Assembly: GCA_963682055.1 (NCBI GenBank) | Contig: OY821740.1 | Location: forward strand, 42,862,795-42,926,794 | Direction: 5' to 3' | Length of the DNA: 64,000 nt | Source: Primula veris | Lineage: Eukaryota > Streptophyta > Magnoliopsida > Ericales > Primulaceae | Part shown: piece by piece, positions 47,928 through 62,137 of the stretch | Layout of the letters: each line of letters starts with the position of its first letter | How positions within the stretch are numbered: position 1 is the stretch's first letter | The notes under the pieces: model-generated | Seen by the model: only the letters and a program-made list of their open reading frames with translations | Told to the model about the DNA's origin: nothing | Databases searched by the model: none | Translations under genes and position numbers: made by a program

Positions 47928-49840
47928 TAATGGAGGAAAAATGAAGAAATAAATCTAAATTTCATAATTCTCCTTCAGATACGTTTTCATGTGAATGCTC
48001 CTTAGGGCCCTAGCAAATAGGGGAAATGTAAGCCTTCAAAACATAAGTTTGTCCATTAATTTATATCTGACTATTACAATCATAACAACAAAAACAAATT
48101 TTATTCATATCGGGTCCGGGAACACAATCTCCCTCTGCATGATATTTTGCATCATTGTACTTTTCTTTGCACTTTTGATCGCATAAAGGTTGTTTGCAAA
48201 AAGGAAAAATCACATCCACACATTGCATGGTCCCAACATAGCTCATTGCCGATACAACTGCAAAAAGAAGAATTACTAAGAAATAAATAAATAGGAGGAA
48301 TACCAACTTACTATCCGCTTTTCTTTTGCGAAATGTTTGTAGGAAAAAATGTGTGATTTGGTACACTTTTGCGAAACGTAATTCCATTTTGGTCTCGAGA
48401 TTTCAAATAGCTAGAAGCTAGTGGTGAAACAATTCTTCTTCTTTTTTTTTATAATCAGTAACTTTCACTTCGGAAGTAACCCTCTTTCTTGGCCCAAGCC
48501 TTCGACCCAAAATCTCAACCAATTGGACCAACTAAATCGCTAAATGCTAATGAAACAATATTCGGAATATTGTTGTAGCAATATTTATGTTGATATTCAA
48601 GTTATAATGTCTAGACATGCTTGTAAGTTAATTAGCTCGTTTTACCCCTTCTATCAGTGGTTAATTTGTTTGATTAGCTTTGAAATCTACCTTATACTGT
48701 GACCTTAATTAACAGTGATCATAACTATCTTTCTCTTCCGCGTGTATTATAAACTAAGATCTTCATTTCTATTTTTGCATATATATATTTATTGCTTTGG
48801 TTTTTTCAATTAGCTTCTGACTGCACGGATAGAAAGGGAAGATCTTTAATTGATGAGTAGAAACAGATACAAAATCACAGAGATGATATCGAGTTAAGTG
48901 CATTTTGTTTTGTTTTCTAATTACAAATAATTTCCCGTTTCAATAAAGTTTCACCTAACCATGTGTAATAATCACGACTTATTGCCAAAAAATTCTCTCG
49001 CATACGAAAACAAATTCTGATTTTCAGAGTTAATATGAGTATTAGATGTTCAAACCTGATGACAAGGCAAGGATAAGCGTGAAGATATGCAAGGCCAGGA
49101 ACTTGGCCATATTTGAAGGTATATTTAGAGATTTGAAGTTAACAAGAAGAAAGCAACAATTGAGACTTGATATATAGAAATAAGAGATAAATTTGAGAAT
49201 ATATACACGCACATCATACACACATATGGGATGAGCTCCCAACCAGATATTTAAATTTCAAAAAGACTTACAATTAATTAATTGGCATTAACTACTACTC
49301 CTTTTACTTTCCTTGTAATAAGAAAATGTTTGATCAATTATAAATGATATTAATAAATGTTATAATTTGGAGAAAATTAAAAAGACTTGTAAATTAATAT
49401 GAAGAAACCAAGGTTGTTTACGTCCCCCTAGAGCGATTTTTCTCCATAATACTCCAGTCTGTGTATCAAATATCTACTATATTTCCATATCAAATGTATA
49501 CTTTCACTTGGATCATTTATATTGAACTCCCTCTCCCTAAATACGATACAAGTTTAGTGTTAGTGTAAATGTTTCACCCTTCCATATTATCACTATCAGG
49601 AAAGTACCTAGATACGATACAAGTTTATCTCCCTCTCTCTGAATATATTATACATTTATACTTATATTGAACTCCCTCTTTCTTTTCTGCTCCACAGTTT
49701 TACGATGTTCATTTGTAGGAGCTTCTTTTACGTCCATTATCGAGCATACAGACCAATCTCAAAAAACTAATGAGAAGCTCTAATGTAGTCCTTCAAGAAA
49801 AAAAACTATATATTCCAGAGACAATGAGCAAACACGCTAA
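47928..49840 (-). repeat. DEFL duplication unit B
   Basis: Collinear with unit A (44762-46990), somewhat shorter through deletions in the intron and upstream spacer. Confidence 0.9.
48061..49110 (-). CDS. Defensin-like (DEFL) secreted cysteine-rich peptide B
   Basis: Two exons: 49056-49110 (signal peptide MAKFLALHIFTLILALSS) and 48061-48257, with a GT-AG intron of 798 bp and the same phase as paralog A, giving 83 residues. The mature peptide keeps all eight family cysteines (QC, PFC, PLC, QKC, GDC, ICF, FC, DC) and gains a ninth next to the seventh (CFCCYDC). It shares CKE-Y-DAKYHA-GDC with paralog A but differs at about a third of mature residues. The first exon is more conserved than the second, as usual for this family. 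Confidence 0.88.
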
Positions 49841-49930
49841 TGGTTACGTATTACATTGGTTTATTTAGCGGTATTAATATAACACAGTTAATAATTAAAC
49901 AAACAAGATATTTCCATCCATCAACTACAT

Positions 49931-52900
49931 CTAGAGACACATTCCTCTACCCTTCATGACGTGTCGCCTGAGACCAGGTATGTGTACGTTTGAGATGTAA
50001 TCTTTCCAATCGATGGTCTCCACGTCAAACCCAAACTCTCTCCTCTCTTCTTCACTCATACACTCCATTAACATCTTTGTGTTGCTGTTATCAAACCTGT
50101 CCATGAAAAAAAGAATCAGTATAAGTTTTAAGCTGCATTAACCTAGTAGTTACATATACTGGTCAAGCACGATGACATATGATGAATCTAAAGGACAGTG
50201 AAGAGATTATGCGACTTTTGCTATTTCAAATACTGTTAATATATCAAGTTGGACTTGTTACTGACTTTGGAGCTACGAGTCTGTAGTATACTCCTTTTAA
50301 TGAGTTCCCTAGGCAAAAAAACAATAACAAAAACAAAAAACAAGAACAGAACCAGAGTGTTTAGCCTTTCTCAAACAAAAAGATGTACTTGAATAGAAAT
50401 ACACTCCTACACGAAAAACAGTTACATAAACATCCTATATTTGAAAACTCCCATTCGGTGGTTTCCAAACAAAAATAATCCCGACAAAAAGGTGAATTAG
50501 TTTCAGAAAAGAGTTTCAAGAAACATTATCCTAGAAGGTGAAAAAAAAATCCCCTTTGTTTCATAAGAAAAGAAAGCAACACAAAAAATACAATTAACAT
50601 TACAAAAGACTTTCACTACTTTCATGTTCCGAAACTAATGAGAAGCCCGAAGAGATCAAGAATGGAACCAGGCAATGTTAAAGTGAGTTTAGTATGGAAA
50701 ATTTTATAAATAGTTGGGAAATATCACCTTCCACCATAAAAGGTATACGGCTCGTATATATTAGCCAGGTACTTTGCTTGCTCCACTGATTTCCTACAAA
50801 TACTCTCTAGTTTCCGCAACAACTTCACATTTGAGGTGGCAGCACCATTCAACCCGGTTCGTTTTAGCGAATCCCCCCACAAATGAGACGAAAAAGCGTC
50901 CATTGAGTTAAATAGCTTCATTGTAGGAACGTCTATAGGCCTACCTTTTGAGTCTATGCACGGCATCGATTTAAAGTGCTGGTATAGTGAATCAGCCAAG
51001 TCATGAAAAACTAACGGGTTTGAAACTGAAGAAGCAATTTGGTACACGTGGCTTTCAGATTTTCCAGCCGACCCATGTTTGGCTATAGCTGCTAAAGTTG
51101 CATTCACAACCATATCTGCAGGGACCTGTAATAGTTAGGGAAAAGTTACATAATCATGTAACTAAGGCTTTGTTTGTTGTAACTCTTAAGTCTTAAATTT
51201 AGTTTTTTTGATTTTCTGCTTATGAGCTAGACCTTATTTGGTTGACTAGCTTAAAAGCTGAGTTTTCCTGTTTTTTTTTTTTGTTCTAAATAAGCTAGAA
51301 GCTTAAAGCTGGATGAACCTAATTTTTTTCTGAAACTTGAAGAATCCAGCTTATTAGCTTAAAAGCGGCAACCGGGGATTCCAGCAAAATTGTAGTTTTA
51401 ATTGTAGAATCCTGATTTGAAGGGCTGAACCTCATTCCATTTCAGGAAATATACTTGACATTGAAAAGTAGATTGTTTGCTGTTACGATTTACATGGTAT
51501 AGAAGTATGGAGTGAAATATTTGTCTAAGCGGCCAAGTCTTCCACTGTTTTCTTTACTGAATAGATAAATTATGAAAATGTGGAAAATACTGACTACATC
51601 AAGAACTCCGTTTGGATCAACCAGGAAACCAGTAAGCTGCCCTTTCCCATAGTAAAGAACAATCGGATCCATCATCCTGTGTGTATATATAGGAACAGAG
51701 TCTCAGAAAGAGAGAGGGGATAGAACTGACGAAAGTTTATCTGATAAAGGTTAAATCTTAAATTACCTATTTCCTTCCATCCAACCAGGAAAAGGGTCTT
51801 TGTAAGTGCTTTCGATAACACTTGGTCTGATAATAACTACAGGTATATTGCCTCTCATACTATCAATCATCATTTCTCCCATTGCTTTTGTGAATACGTA
51901 GGTATCTTGCCATCCATGTTTCTTCGCCCTGATATGTATTAATATTTCCTTAAATGCAATACTAATTAGACAAAGCGAGAAGAGATAGAAACCAGAAAAA
52001 CAAAATTGGACATCACTTCATAAATCATAGAAGATTGTACTCCCTCCGTCCTGTAAAAATGGTCAACTGTGTTTTTTCTCAAGTATTAAGATTCAATCGT
52101 ATAATTTTCAAATACAGAATTATATTTATTTATGAAACCAATGAGCATGACTGGAATAGAATACATCTGATGAAGGGAACCAAGCAAGAGATGAAATTAC
52201 CTCTCCAGACCTAATTCTTTTAGTTTGTAAGGTAATGTGTTGTCATTGAAGTTTCGTTTTGCATCAAAAACCAATTTGAGTTCATCTTCGACCTTCAAAG
52301 TATGAAGGGGTATATATGGGGCTTCGGCTGTGATATTTTCACTTGCTATGCTGTCACCTAAGCAAAATGGCTTTTCCATAATTCTCCCTTGCCTTTGTCC
52401 ATTGACATAAGCTGCACAATTAGACGACTTATTTGGTCTGATACGGTTTATTTTTCGCTTGAACAAATAAAAGTAAAACAGAACTATTATTAACCTGTTG
52501 ACACTTGGAGAAAGAGCTTAAGATTATCGCACTTCTTTGCGAAATTCATAACTCGACTAGGACCTCTAGTATTAATATCCAGGGCAACATCATATCTGCA
52601 ATTCCATGGATATCAAGCAAAAACGCATATTTTCAAGAGATTCTTACACATGGCCATCATAAGTAAAGTATAAAAAGGGTTTAATAATATTATCTGTTTT
52701 TACCTTTCATCAAAAGTGGTATTTGCTGCAGAATTAACAATTATATCGACCTCTGTTGCAACAGTTTCAATTGTATCTTCTTCAAGGCCGAGGTTAGGTT
52801 CGCACACATTTCCCAAAATAGGAATCAACTTGCTTAACATGAAAGTATGGTAGGATTTTCCATAGGATTGTTGCAAACACTTGAACAGGTCAGCATCTAT

Positions 52901-53635
52901 AATCTACAATTAACAAAATTTACTATGATTAATTATATATATATAGATATATATATAAACTTATTCAAGAAATATTTGCGTCTTTGTTACCTCATTCCGT
53001 AACCTCTGCACTGCAACTTCCTTGCTTTTCGCTTTGATCAGGACAAAGATCTTACCTACTTCAGGCACTGTCCTCAGTATCTTCTCAATTAGAACTGGAT
53101 TTGAAACAAAATAAAACAATTGAAGAGGTGAATATTTTGTCAGCGTCAAAATAACAATTTGACATTTTGCACCCTACACAATTTAAACTTTAACAATATA
53201 ACATACACAATTTGAAGAAAGTCATGTATTTATAACTAGCACTTTTAACAAGTTTTCGCCAGGTGACGAAAACATACCTTTTGCCAAGAAACCAGTTGCA
53301 CCAGTAATAAAAAAATTCTTCCCACTAAGAAACTTGGAAATCCCAATTTCGTTGTGATTATCATTATTCACCAGAGAAGTTGTTGTTCCGTTATAAGAAA
53401 CCAAGTCCTTCACCACCATGTCATTTGTTGATAGCACCAAATGATCATCCTTAACCAACACCGATGATCTCTCAGTTAAAACAGATGTTAGAGCGTTGGA
53501 TTTTAAAGCATTTCCACCACTCTGACAGCTTACAGTGCATTTCTTCCTCTTCAACAAGCACCATTCACGCATATCAGAAAAATACACGTGCTTTTTGGGT
53601 GAAACCAGGGAAGAAGAGAGAGAAAACGCGCCCAT
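49931..53635 (-). CDS. Fatty acyl-CoA/ACP reductase, MS2/FAR2 type (plastid, pollen exine)
   Basis: Nine exons: 53278-53635, 52991-53094, 52704-52903, 52495-52595, 52201-52411, 51767-51928, 51595-51676, 50728-51125, 49931-50096. All are GT-AG and in phase, giving 593 residues. The first about 90 residues are Ser/Lys-rich, a plastid transit peptide. The Rossmann motif TGATGFLA is at 111-118, and the short-chain dehydrogenase-like YVFTK (335-339) is the catalytic Tyr/Lys. [22 protein letters not shown] and [14 protein letters not shown] are FAR signatures, and the FAR_C domain ends HVMKGRG. Arabidopsis MS2 (FAR2) reduces C16 acyl-ACP to fatty alcohol in tapetal plastids for sporopollenin. The transit peptide places this gene in that clade rather than with the wax or suberin FARs. 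No stop or frameshift was seen. Confidence 0.94.
51165..51400. repeat. Possible MITE-like repeat in FAR intron 7
   Basis: A segment rich in AGCTTA/TAAGCT words (GACTAGCTTAAAAGCTGAG...GCTTATTAGCTTAAAAGCGGC) similar in composition and phrases to 43015-43215. Ends and TSD were not resolved. Confidence 0.35.
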
Positions 53636-55539
53636 TACTTCACTTCCTTACAATGGTGAAGTAGTGACAAGTGAAAGTGAAAGTGAAAGGAAACTTTAAT
53701 TTTAGGAAGGTGGAAAATGGTTAGAGAAAAACACTCCACTAATAGGTTCCTACACCAAATAAGAAAAAGGAAGCAAGTAAATAAAGGAAAATGTGACAAA
53801 GTAAGGGGTTGGTTTGATTTGGTTCTACAGTAAGAATAGAATAAGCAGATGGGGTAGCAATTTAAGGGGAAAGAAGATAAGAGTTAGGAGAACAATAAGG
53901 TGGCTCTCTTTATCTCATTCCCTTCACATTTACACTCTCGATAGATAAATGTTCGGGGGAGTTCACTCTTTTCTTGCATATAGATTTATATTGCTATAGA
54001 AGTAATAGGAAGAAAGAGTGTGATGACAAAAAATATATTGAAGTAATCTGAATACAATGAATCAAATTTCACCTACCATTTGAGTTGTTTACAACCTTTC
54101 ACATGAAAGTCTTAAAGCTAATGCAAGTAAGAAACAGGATAAGTGAATTAAAATACAGAATATCAGTACCTTCTGTTTCTTGTTCCATAGATAGATCACA
54201 GAAACTTGAATGGTTTTAGAAATAGGACAATTTTTGAGAACTGCTTTGTGCTAGAGAGACGCATCAATAGAATTTAACTTGAAAGTGAATTTAGTGGTAC
54301 AATCTTGTATACTTTGACGAGATTTTTGTGAAGGGTATCAACCTGTCAGGACTATATGAGTTCAAATTGTATTCAACAATAAAACTGAAAATATAAGCTG
54401 AAACTAATAAAGCCCAAACACACAATGCTCTGTTCCATTAGTGTTCCCCTGCTTCCAGATATTACAGAGACAAAAGATCGAAGATAAAGTCAATGTGGTG
54501 ACATTTTCTTATTTATAGATATCTAAAAAAGGCCATACAAACAAATTAGACTCTTCATGTGAAATTTCCCTGACTTGCCCACCTGGGGGATTACGAAAAC
54601 AAGAGACGATCACATCAAAGTTCTACTGTCTAAAATAAATAGAATTTTGTGGAATGACAACCGAAGCATTAAAAAAGAGAATAATAAATCAACAAATCAA
54701 ACTAGCACCATCATGAAGATCAAGGTTTGAGATTTGTTCTTCGAACCAGATTTATTTCAACACATGGTATGTCTTGCTTCGCTAAGATAAAATGAGAGGG
54801 TCATCCGTATATGTTAATTCCAGGTCAGAACTGCCATAAAACAAATAGAGAGCCAAATGACAAATTTGAAATTTGAAATTTGAAATTTTCAAAGCAAGTT
54901 TAGTATGCAGGAAAAGAGATCTAAGAAATATAGACGAAGATGAAAACATGAAGCGAGATCAAGCGAATTTTCCAAACAAAACAAGGAAAAACAGAAATTT
55001 CAGTCAGAAATTTGCACGTTGCAACTTAGCAATTTGGCAAACGGATAACAGTACATTACTGTACAAAACCTTGCTAAATAACTACCACCACTGAAAACAA
55101 ACATTACAAGGCCATGATAAAACTGTAACATTTACTTATGTAAGTTAAAGAAAATGACAAAGAGTGCTTCAAAGGCATATGTTATGCCTGATTAAACTAG
55201 TCACTGTGACCATCTAGTTTCTACAAGTTGTAAACTTGTAAAAATACATGGTGATAATACAATTAGCAGGAGAAAAAGCAAGAGAAATAAATTCTTGCTT
55301 CTTAACACAAATAAGAAGACCAATTTGTCGGCACAGTCGATACTTATCTAGATGAACGAGAAGGAAGTCTCTTAGTTTAACCCAGGGTTGAGCCTTCTTA
55401 GAAAGTCAATTAAGGATCCAATTGATCAAAGAATTTTCGTATCTTCAAGGACCAAACATTAAAGACCTCCATAATAGCCTCCTTCAGCTTCAACTCTATG
55501 ATTATGGCAATTTGGCGGTAAATGGTTTAAAATGCAACT
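53636..55539. other. Upstream region of the FAR gene, then intergenic
   Basis: The first few hundred bases on the minus strand are the FAR promoter. Thereafter no gene was recognised. Confidence 0.5.
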
Positions 55540-56290
55540 TAAAAAAATAAAATTTAAAAAGTGCAAGCTCGCCTTCGATCCCTCGTATATATTAAACTAT
55601 CTCTCATATAGTAATATAGATAACGTACATTTAAATGGGTAAAAGTGCAATTTTAACCCTGCCTCTTCTCTTTCATGTAAATTAAACTCTCTTTTATATA
55701 ATTTAAATGGGTAAAAATGCAATTTAATACTCTCTTTCTCGTAAACATTTTAAACACTATCTCCTATAATAACACATAACATACATTTCGGTGATTTTAT
55801 TAAAAAATATATTATATACAATTAATTTATTAATTAATTAAACGATATTTATGTTAAATGAGAATGAAATTTATTCATGTTAATTACGACAAACCAAATC
55901 ATCATATATTTTTATATTACATTTTTACATATATTAATGTTTTAATTGACGAAATTAATAGGGCCAAATTAATTCAATTAATATGGAAATGTTAAAAATA
56001 AGGTTGTAAAATTTAAATTACTAAATTAATATGAAATAGTATTTGATGGTACATTAGTATTTATATATTATATTTATAAATTAAATGATTTTTTATTTTA
56101 TCATATAAGTTTTTAACAAATTCTCTTCAAAATATTGAAATTTACAAGGTTTATTTTCAAATGAAAAAAAAAATTATTCTAAAAAACGGATCGGATCGAA
56201 TCAAATATATAAAAGTATTAACTTTGTGCCTAGATCAGGTCGAGTGAAGCAATATTTTGAAAGACCCGCATTAATTTTCATCCTTACTCG
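55540..56290. repeat. Dispersed repeat, copy 1 (5' truncated)
   Basis: Shares long collinear stretches with 57073-58000, for example AAACGATATTTATG(T/C)TAAAT, the ATTCATGTTAATT block, TTTTAATTGACGAAATTAAT and an AAAGACCC-type end. The start matches only internal sequence of the other copy. Confidence 0.75.
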
Positions 56291-57072
56291 TAATGATCAA
56301 AGTAATTATGAAAGAAATAAAAAGTTCGATTACAAAATTATTAATGGAAATGGCTCGTCCACTTGTCATGTTCTAGTTAGCAAGTGAAGAACCAAGTGGA
56401 GCTTATAATTTTCTCGAAAGGAGAAAAAGGGGTATAGATACATGCTTTTAATAAATAAAACTTGGCCGGTTTAATTGCATTAGTTTATAATTCAATTTAA
56501 AAAATTTAGATAGAATTGGCCAGTAGTTTTTCCATAAATAAATGGGTCTTCAAATAGTTTTTGCTAATCGTTCCTTGACCTTTTCGTGCATCGAAACAGA
56601 GTACAAGTTTTAACTTATCGTGATATCTATAGTGGGTGTCCAATCAATCCTTTTCATCTATCATCTATGGAAAAATGAACCCTCGATAAGAATGCACTCA
56701 AGCACATCAACTTGGGTCTTCTTCTTAGCCAATCAGTTTAGAAAATATGTCAAAAGTGACTCCGGTCTTCTCTAAATTGGAGACAACATTACTACGAATC
56801 TATCTATACCATTTAAGCATGTAACAACCGATAAAATAATTTAGTTTAAATTTTAAATTAAATTTATGCCAGTTATTTTTAAGTTCTCACATATGTGTTG
56901 ACTTTTTAGTGGTTGTTATACCCATATTTTTTTTATACTCGGTCTACAATAATGTACATGTAGAAAAAACTACTCTGTATCCCAAAAATCTTAATGTATT
57001 CTCCATGCAGCCAAATAAGGCGATTTTGATTTTACTTGGACGATAGTCATATAAGTCTATTGTATACAAAGA

Positions 57073-58000
57073 ATGGCAATTTTTCGGGTTTTGATCCGAC
57101 CGACCCGCTGCGGGTTGGTTAAAAATATAATTTTACTCGGGTCGGGTTTAAATGAGTAAAAATACAATTTAAAAATGTAAATTAACATTCTTCCATTTGT
57201 GTCTTTCATATACATTAAACTCCTTCTCTCTTACAATAATACATGACATACATTTAAATTCTTAAAAATGTAACTTAACACCTTCTCTAATATATCTCAT
57301 GTAAATTAAACTCTCTCTTGTATAGTTTAAATGGATAAAAATGTAAGTTAAAAAGTGCAATTTAATACTCTATGTGACGACCCAGATTTCCAGGAAGGAA
57401 TTTCTGTGATACGGTGTTGTGCTCAGTCTAAATTAAACTATCATTTCTATAGTAATACATAAAATACATTTCGGTGAGTTTATTAAAAAAAATCTTATCT
57501 ATAATTAATTTATTAATTAATGAAACGATATTTATGCTAAATATGAATAAAATTTATTCATGTTAATTAATAACTAATATTTTATCGTATTTATTTATAG
57601 AATTATTTATGAAAAATCAAATTATCGTATCAATCATATACATTTATATTACATTTTTACATATATCAATGTTTTAATTGACGAAATTAATGAGCACAAA
57701 TTAATTACATAAACATGGAAATATTAAAAAGAATATTGTAAAATTTAAATCACTAAATTAATATAAAAGGTTATTTAATGTCACGTTAGTATTTATATAA
57801 TATCTTTATAAATCAAATGATTTTTTACTTTATTATATGAGATTTTAATTAAAAATCGAATCTTACCACATTTATGAGATTTATTTTTCAAAGAAAAAAA
57901 AAAGTTATAACAAATGGTTAAATGAATCGGATCAAATAGCTAAAAATGCATATTTGTATATGGGTCAGGTTGGGATTTTGAATGACCCAGTTGTCATCCT
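57073..58000. repeat. Dispersed repeat, copy 2 (about 930 bp), TIR-like ends
   Basis: The left end (AATGGCAATTTTTCGGGTTTTGATCC) and the reverse complement of the right end (AGGATGACAACTGGGTCATTC) are roughly similar inverted sequences. GGGTC/GACCC words at both ends resemble plant hAT-like MITEs. No clean TSD was found. Confidence 0.55.
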
Positions 58001-61000
58001 AACTGTATATCATGTATCGAACAAACATCATTAACTCCATTTAACAAAAGCAAATGTCATCCCCCCTTATCACCGACAAATCTAGGAGATAAATATAGCG
58101 TAACAAAGAACTGACTTTAGAAAATCATAACCTATTCCAAACTCAAATTAGAATGATTTAAGTCTTAGATCAGGCAGCATAGGCGTCTTCTTTACCAATC
58201 ACTAAAACAGTTTTCCACTTGACTACGTTTGATAGAGAAACTGTAGTCGCATATTGCTCGGTGGACAAATGAAACAGAAAACCCCCGAGCTAAACAATAG
58301 ACTTAGAAGTTCAAAAGTTCACTGATTCCTCGTCCAGATGACGCGATTCAAGTTGAAAAACGTTAGTTGGCTTCTCGTCAACGTCTACCATATCAGCTTT
58401 CCCATAGGGTTATGCTTCTTAAGAAAATTCGACAAATCAGTAATTTGAAATGTGGAATCTTAAAAGCGTTTTTGCAAGAGCTAAACTAAAAGCGGAAAAA
58501 GCTAAGATGTTAGCGGCCTAAAAAGCAGAAAAGGCGAGCTTTTTAAGCTATCTTGAAGCTTTTGTCGAGCTTTGAATCGAGTTTTTTTTAACTATGAAGT
58601 GCGTTTTTGAAAACAGCGTGACAAATCAGCGAAACAAGTAAAAATAAGTGAACTTGTCTACTTCGCAAATTCATAACTCAATAGCCACCCTCCCAGATAC
58701 ATCGAATAATGTCGGAACCACTTGTACAACACTTATTTCATGAACATAAAGTCCAGCCTCTCACTGTTTCATTGGCTATATAAAAACCTTACTCTTCCTG
58801 GTCATGATAAATTAGACAAACATTGGTTTATGCACACTAATTCTCTCTTATGACTTCTATCAAACTCCTTCTTGACATTTCAAAAAAAAAAAAAAAACCT
58901 TGACAAAAACCTTTTATTTAGAATGTTACTATTTTCAATTTCATCACCAACATTGTCAAAGTATAAATTACATGTCCAGATCAAAATAACCCATCCTTCA
59001 CGTCGTAATTATTTCTTTCAAGTCAAATAATACCCAGCTCACGGAACGGTGTGTGTGTGTGGGTGGGGATTGATTACAATATAGGTCCTCGTGGTTTAGT
59101 TTACAATATCTTTTTGCAATACAGAAAATTAAGAGTTTGGATTGTGAAACTCCTAAATTTTGAACAAAAATTATAAATTGTTGATGAACTGAAAGTGAAT
59201 CAGGAATGTGAAGTGTGAATGATAATTTTCTTGATGTCTGAAATGAAAGGGAGCAGAAGTTTGATAGGGAGTTCGACTTTAGGTCTGTTCATAAAACGTC
59301 GCAGGGAAAAAATAAAAATAAAAGTGCATAGGCAATTGATTATCGTTTTCGGGTTCAAATTTAGTCAGGTTAGATTGATTAGAACATGTGCACCAGTTTT
59401 CTTGTATTTTTTCTCATATTTAAGGTAATTAGCATCAGTTTTATATTTTTAGGGTAACATTTTAACTTTATACATTTTTCAGTTTTTCTATCAAATTTAT
59501 TATCATAACTAAATATTACTATATTTTAATATACTTCTATCAATTTTTTTCAACCCAAATTAATTTAATAAAACAAGCACATTAAATAACTTACAAGCTT
59601 TCTCGTATTTAAAGTAAGAAGTACAGTTTTACAACTTATAAGTAAACGTTTTGGGTTATAGAAATTATCAGTTTTTTTATCAATTTCTCTATCAAAACTA
59701 TACAACTTGTATTTTTGTTATTTTATTAATTTATATGTGAAAAGTACAAATAAGGGAGAGAGAATAAGAGAAAAATAAGAGATAAAAATTATTATTTTAA
59801 TTATAAGAGAACATTTTGATCTCTTGTATTTGAGAGATATTTGAGTTTATGTAAATTTAAGATAATGGATAAGTAAACTCATATGTGTATAATTTTAAAA
59901 CAGTCTCCTCGTATTTAAGGTAAATGAGTCATATAATTGAATTGATGCGATTGGTCTCATGGTTCATCATGTTAGTGCCGGTCTAATCATAATTAAAGTT
60001 TCTATCTTCTATCTTTTTCCTGCGTTCGTGACTTGTGATGGTTAAAAAGCACACATGATATATATAAATTTTGGTCTTGGTTGTATGACCGTCTGTGCTT
60101 GATATAGACGGCGGATGTATTAGTGGAGAAGGGTACAAGTCACGCCACGTAATAAAAATTCAATCTACTAAAAATACAAAAATAAAATAAAATTATATTT
60201 AATTAATATTTAAATTTATGTTAGACTTAATTAAGGTTTTAATATATTTATTTGAGTTTTTAGTAGATTTAATTTTTAGTACGTGTCGTGATTTGTACCA
60301 TTAACGTCTGTATTAATCCTATTCGGTCGGCATAAGCATAATCCATAAATTTTACATGCGTTTTTATGTAATTTAGTTTAATTACAACAACAAAAAGATT
60401 TACTTCTAGTACTCAAACGGAGTTGTATTTATTTATTTATGATTAATAACTCTCGTTTTTAGAGATAATGCAGTCTCTCGACGCCATCATGATTCGAGCT
60501 CGGTCATATTACACAAGAATACCAGGATCCTAGCTAATTGAGCCGAAAAAGAAAAAAAAAATGATTATTCCTTATCACTCACATGAATAGATTAAAATGA
60601 GATCCGAAGGGGTAAATGTCAGTTTATCTTCGTTAACATCTCGAATGGGTACCATAAAATTATTACCCTTTCAAGGTTTCAAAAGGAAAAAACAAGAAAT
60701 ATACACCACTTGCGTTGACAGTGGAAAGGGACATTTTATCAAGCATCTCTCTTTTTCTCATCAAATGGGAAAGAATACAAAACGAAATCCAACTTGCGTA
60801 GAGCTAGGGCCTTACATCCACTAGTAACTTATACTAAACACTCACTTAGTCCTCTTTACTGCTCTTGTTCCTTTTATCATTCACTTTAGTGTTGTAATAT
60901 ATTTGTTTTTTTTATTTAATTGGTATAGTTGATCGGATCTTGTTCTAATTTTATGTTGTTGTAATTAATTAAACACACTCAACATATATATTTAAACCTA

Positions 61001-61692
61001 GACAATAACGGCCATATCCATGCCTTTCCTTACCTGTGGCTATATACAATATTAAAAGACATCACTTTTTTTAAAATACTACTGACCAAAACAAGTACCT
61101 GCCGGTTAGAATTAAAGCAGACTTATGCGATGAATTTCGGGTTTTTCTGAGACGATTTCTCTTATATATTGTAGAGGGTAACATTCACGTTTCCTTTTCA
61201 TTTAGACTTTATGGAACTATGCAAGTGTAGGAACATAACATATTTGTTCATTATTAACTTTGATACAAGTGCAAACTTGAGTTGATTATTAACAAGAAGC
61301 AAACAAAACAAGGCTCTATTCATGTCGACTATGTTTGGTTAATGTAAAATTTATACATGTTCATATAGTAAATAATGATCATAGGCTAAACATTTAACGA
61401 GCCGAACAAGAGTTTATTCACAAACTGTCCATTTAGCTTGATATCTTAAACAAATTATAGTGAGGATAAAAAAAATTAGTTCGAAAGTGATAGATTATCA
61501 ATATAGGAAAACTTTTCACGTATAATATAAAAAATAATTTTAAACAAGCCAATTAGTTTGTCATTCCATGTCAAATAATATTAAGTTTCGATGTTACCAT
61601 ACTTCATCATTATTGTATGCAATCCTTTTTTGCTATTCATTATTTAAGTATGAAAATTTATCTTTATATATGTATTATGGGGAAGATATATA
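58001..61692. other. Gene-poor intergenic DNA
   Basis: AT-rich. All frames here are short and without family features; a GT run lies near 59050 and a poly-A run near 58880. Confidence 0.5.
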
Positions 61693-62010
61693 AACATCAT
61701 GAAAAACACCCAACTAGACACTTTTTCGTAAAAACGCTCCAAATCAAGATTTGGTTAATGCAAATCTCAACGGTTTCACGACGGGAACACAAATATGCGT
61801 CTTGTTTTTTTTTCCGAGATGTATAATAACATGTTATCGAAATTATGGTAAAATTTAAAAATTCAAAACATGTCATTATACATCTCGGAAAAAAAAAACA
61901 AGACGCATATTTGTGTTTCCGTCGTGAAACCGTGGAGATTTGCATTAACCAAATCTTGATTTGGAGCGTTTTTACGAAAAAGTGTCTAGTTGAATGTTTT
62001 TCATGATGTT
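61693..62010. repeat. Long near-perfect hairpin (143-bp arms, 31-bp loop)
   Basis: 61693-61835 and 61867-62010 are reverse complements with only about six differences. Arms start AACATCATGAAAAA and end TTTTTCATGATGTT. Both arms carry the AAGACGCATATTTGTG stretch. It is a foldback MITE or a recent inverted duplication. Confidence 0.93.
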
Positions 62011-62137
62011 CATATAACATTTCTCATGTATTATATATATTAAAAATGAATAATATAGAGAGAACAAATAATTCTCTGTGTTATTGATTCAAGAAGAGGT
62101 TGAATTTTTATACTACACTTTTTCTGAAAAAACGCAC

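Noticed and set aside
61697..62020. 107-codon minus-strand and 69-codon plus-strand frames
   Set aside because: They are the two arms of the hairpin translated, hence nearly the same peptide twice.
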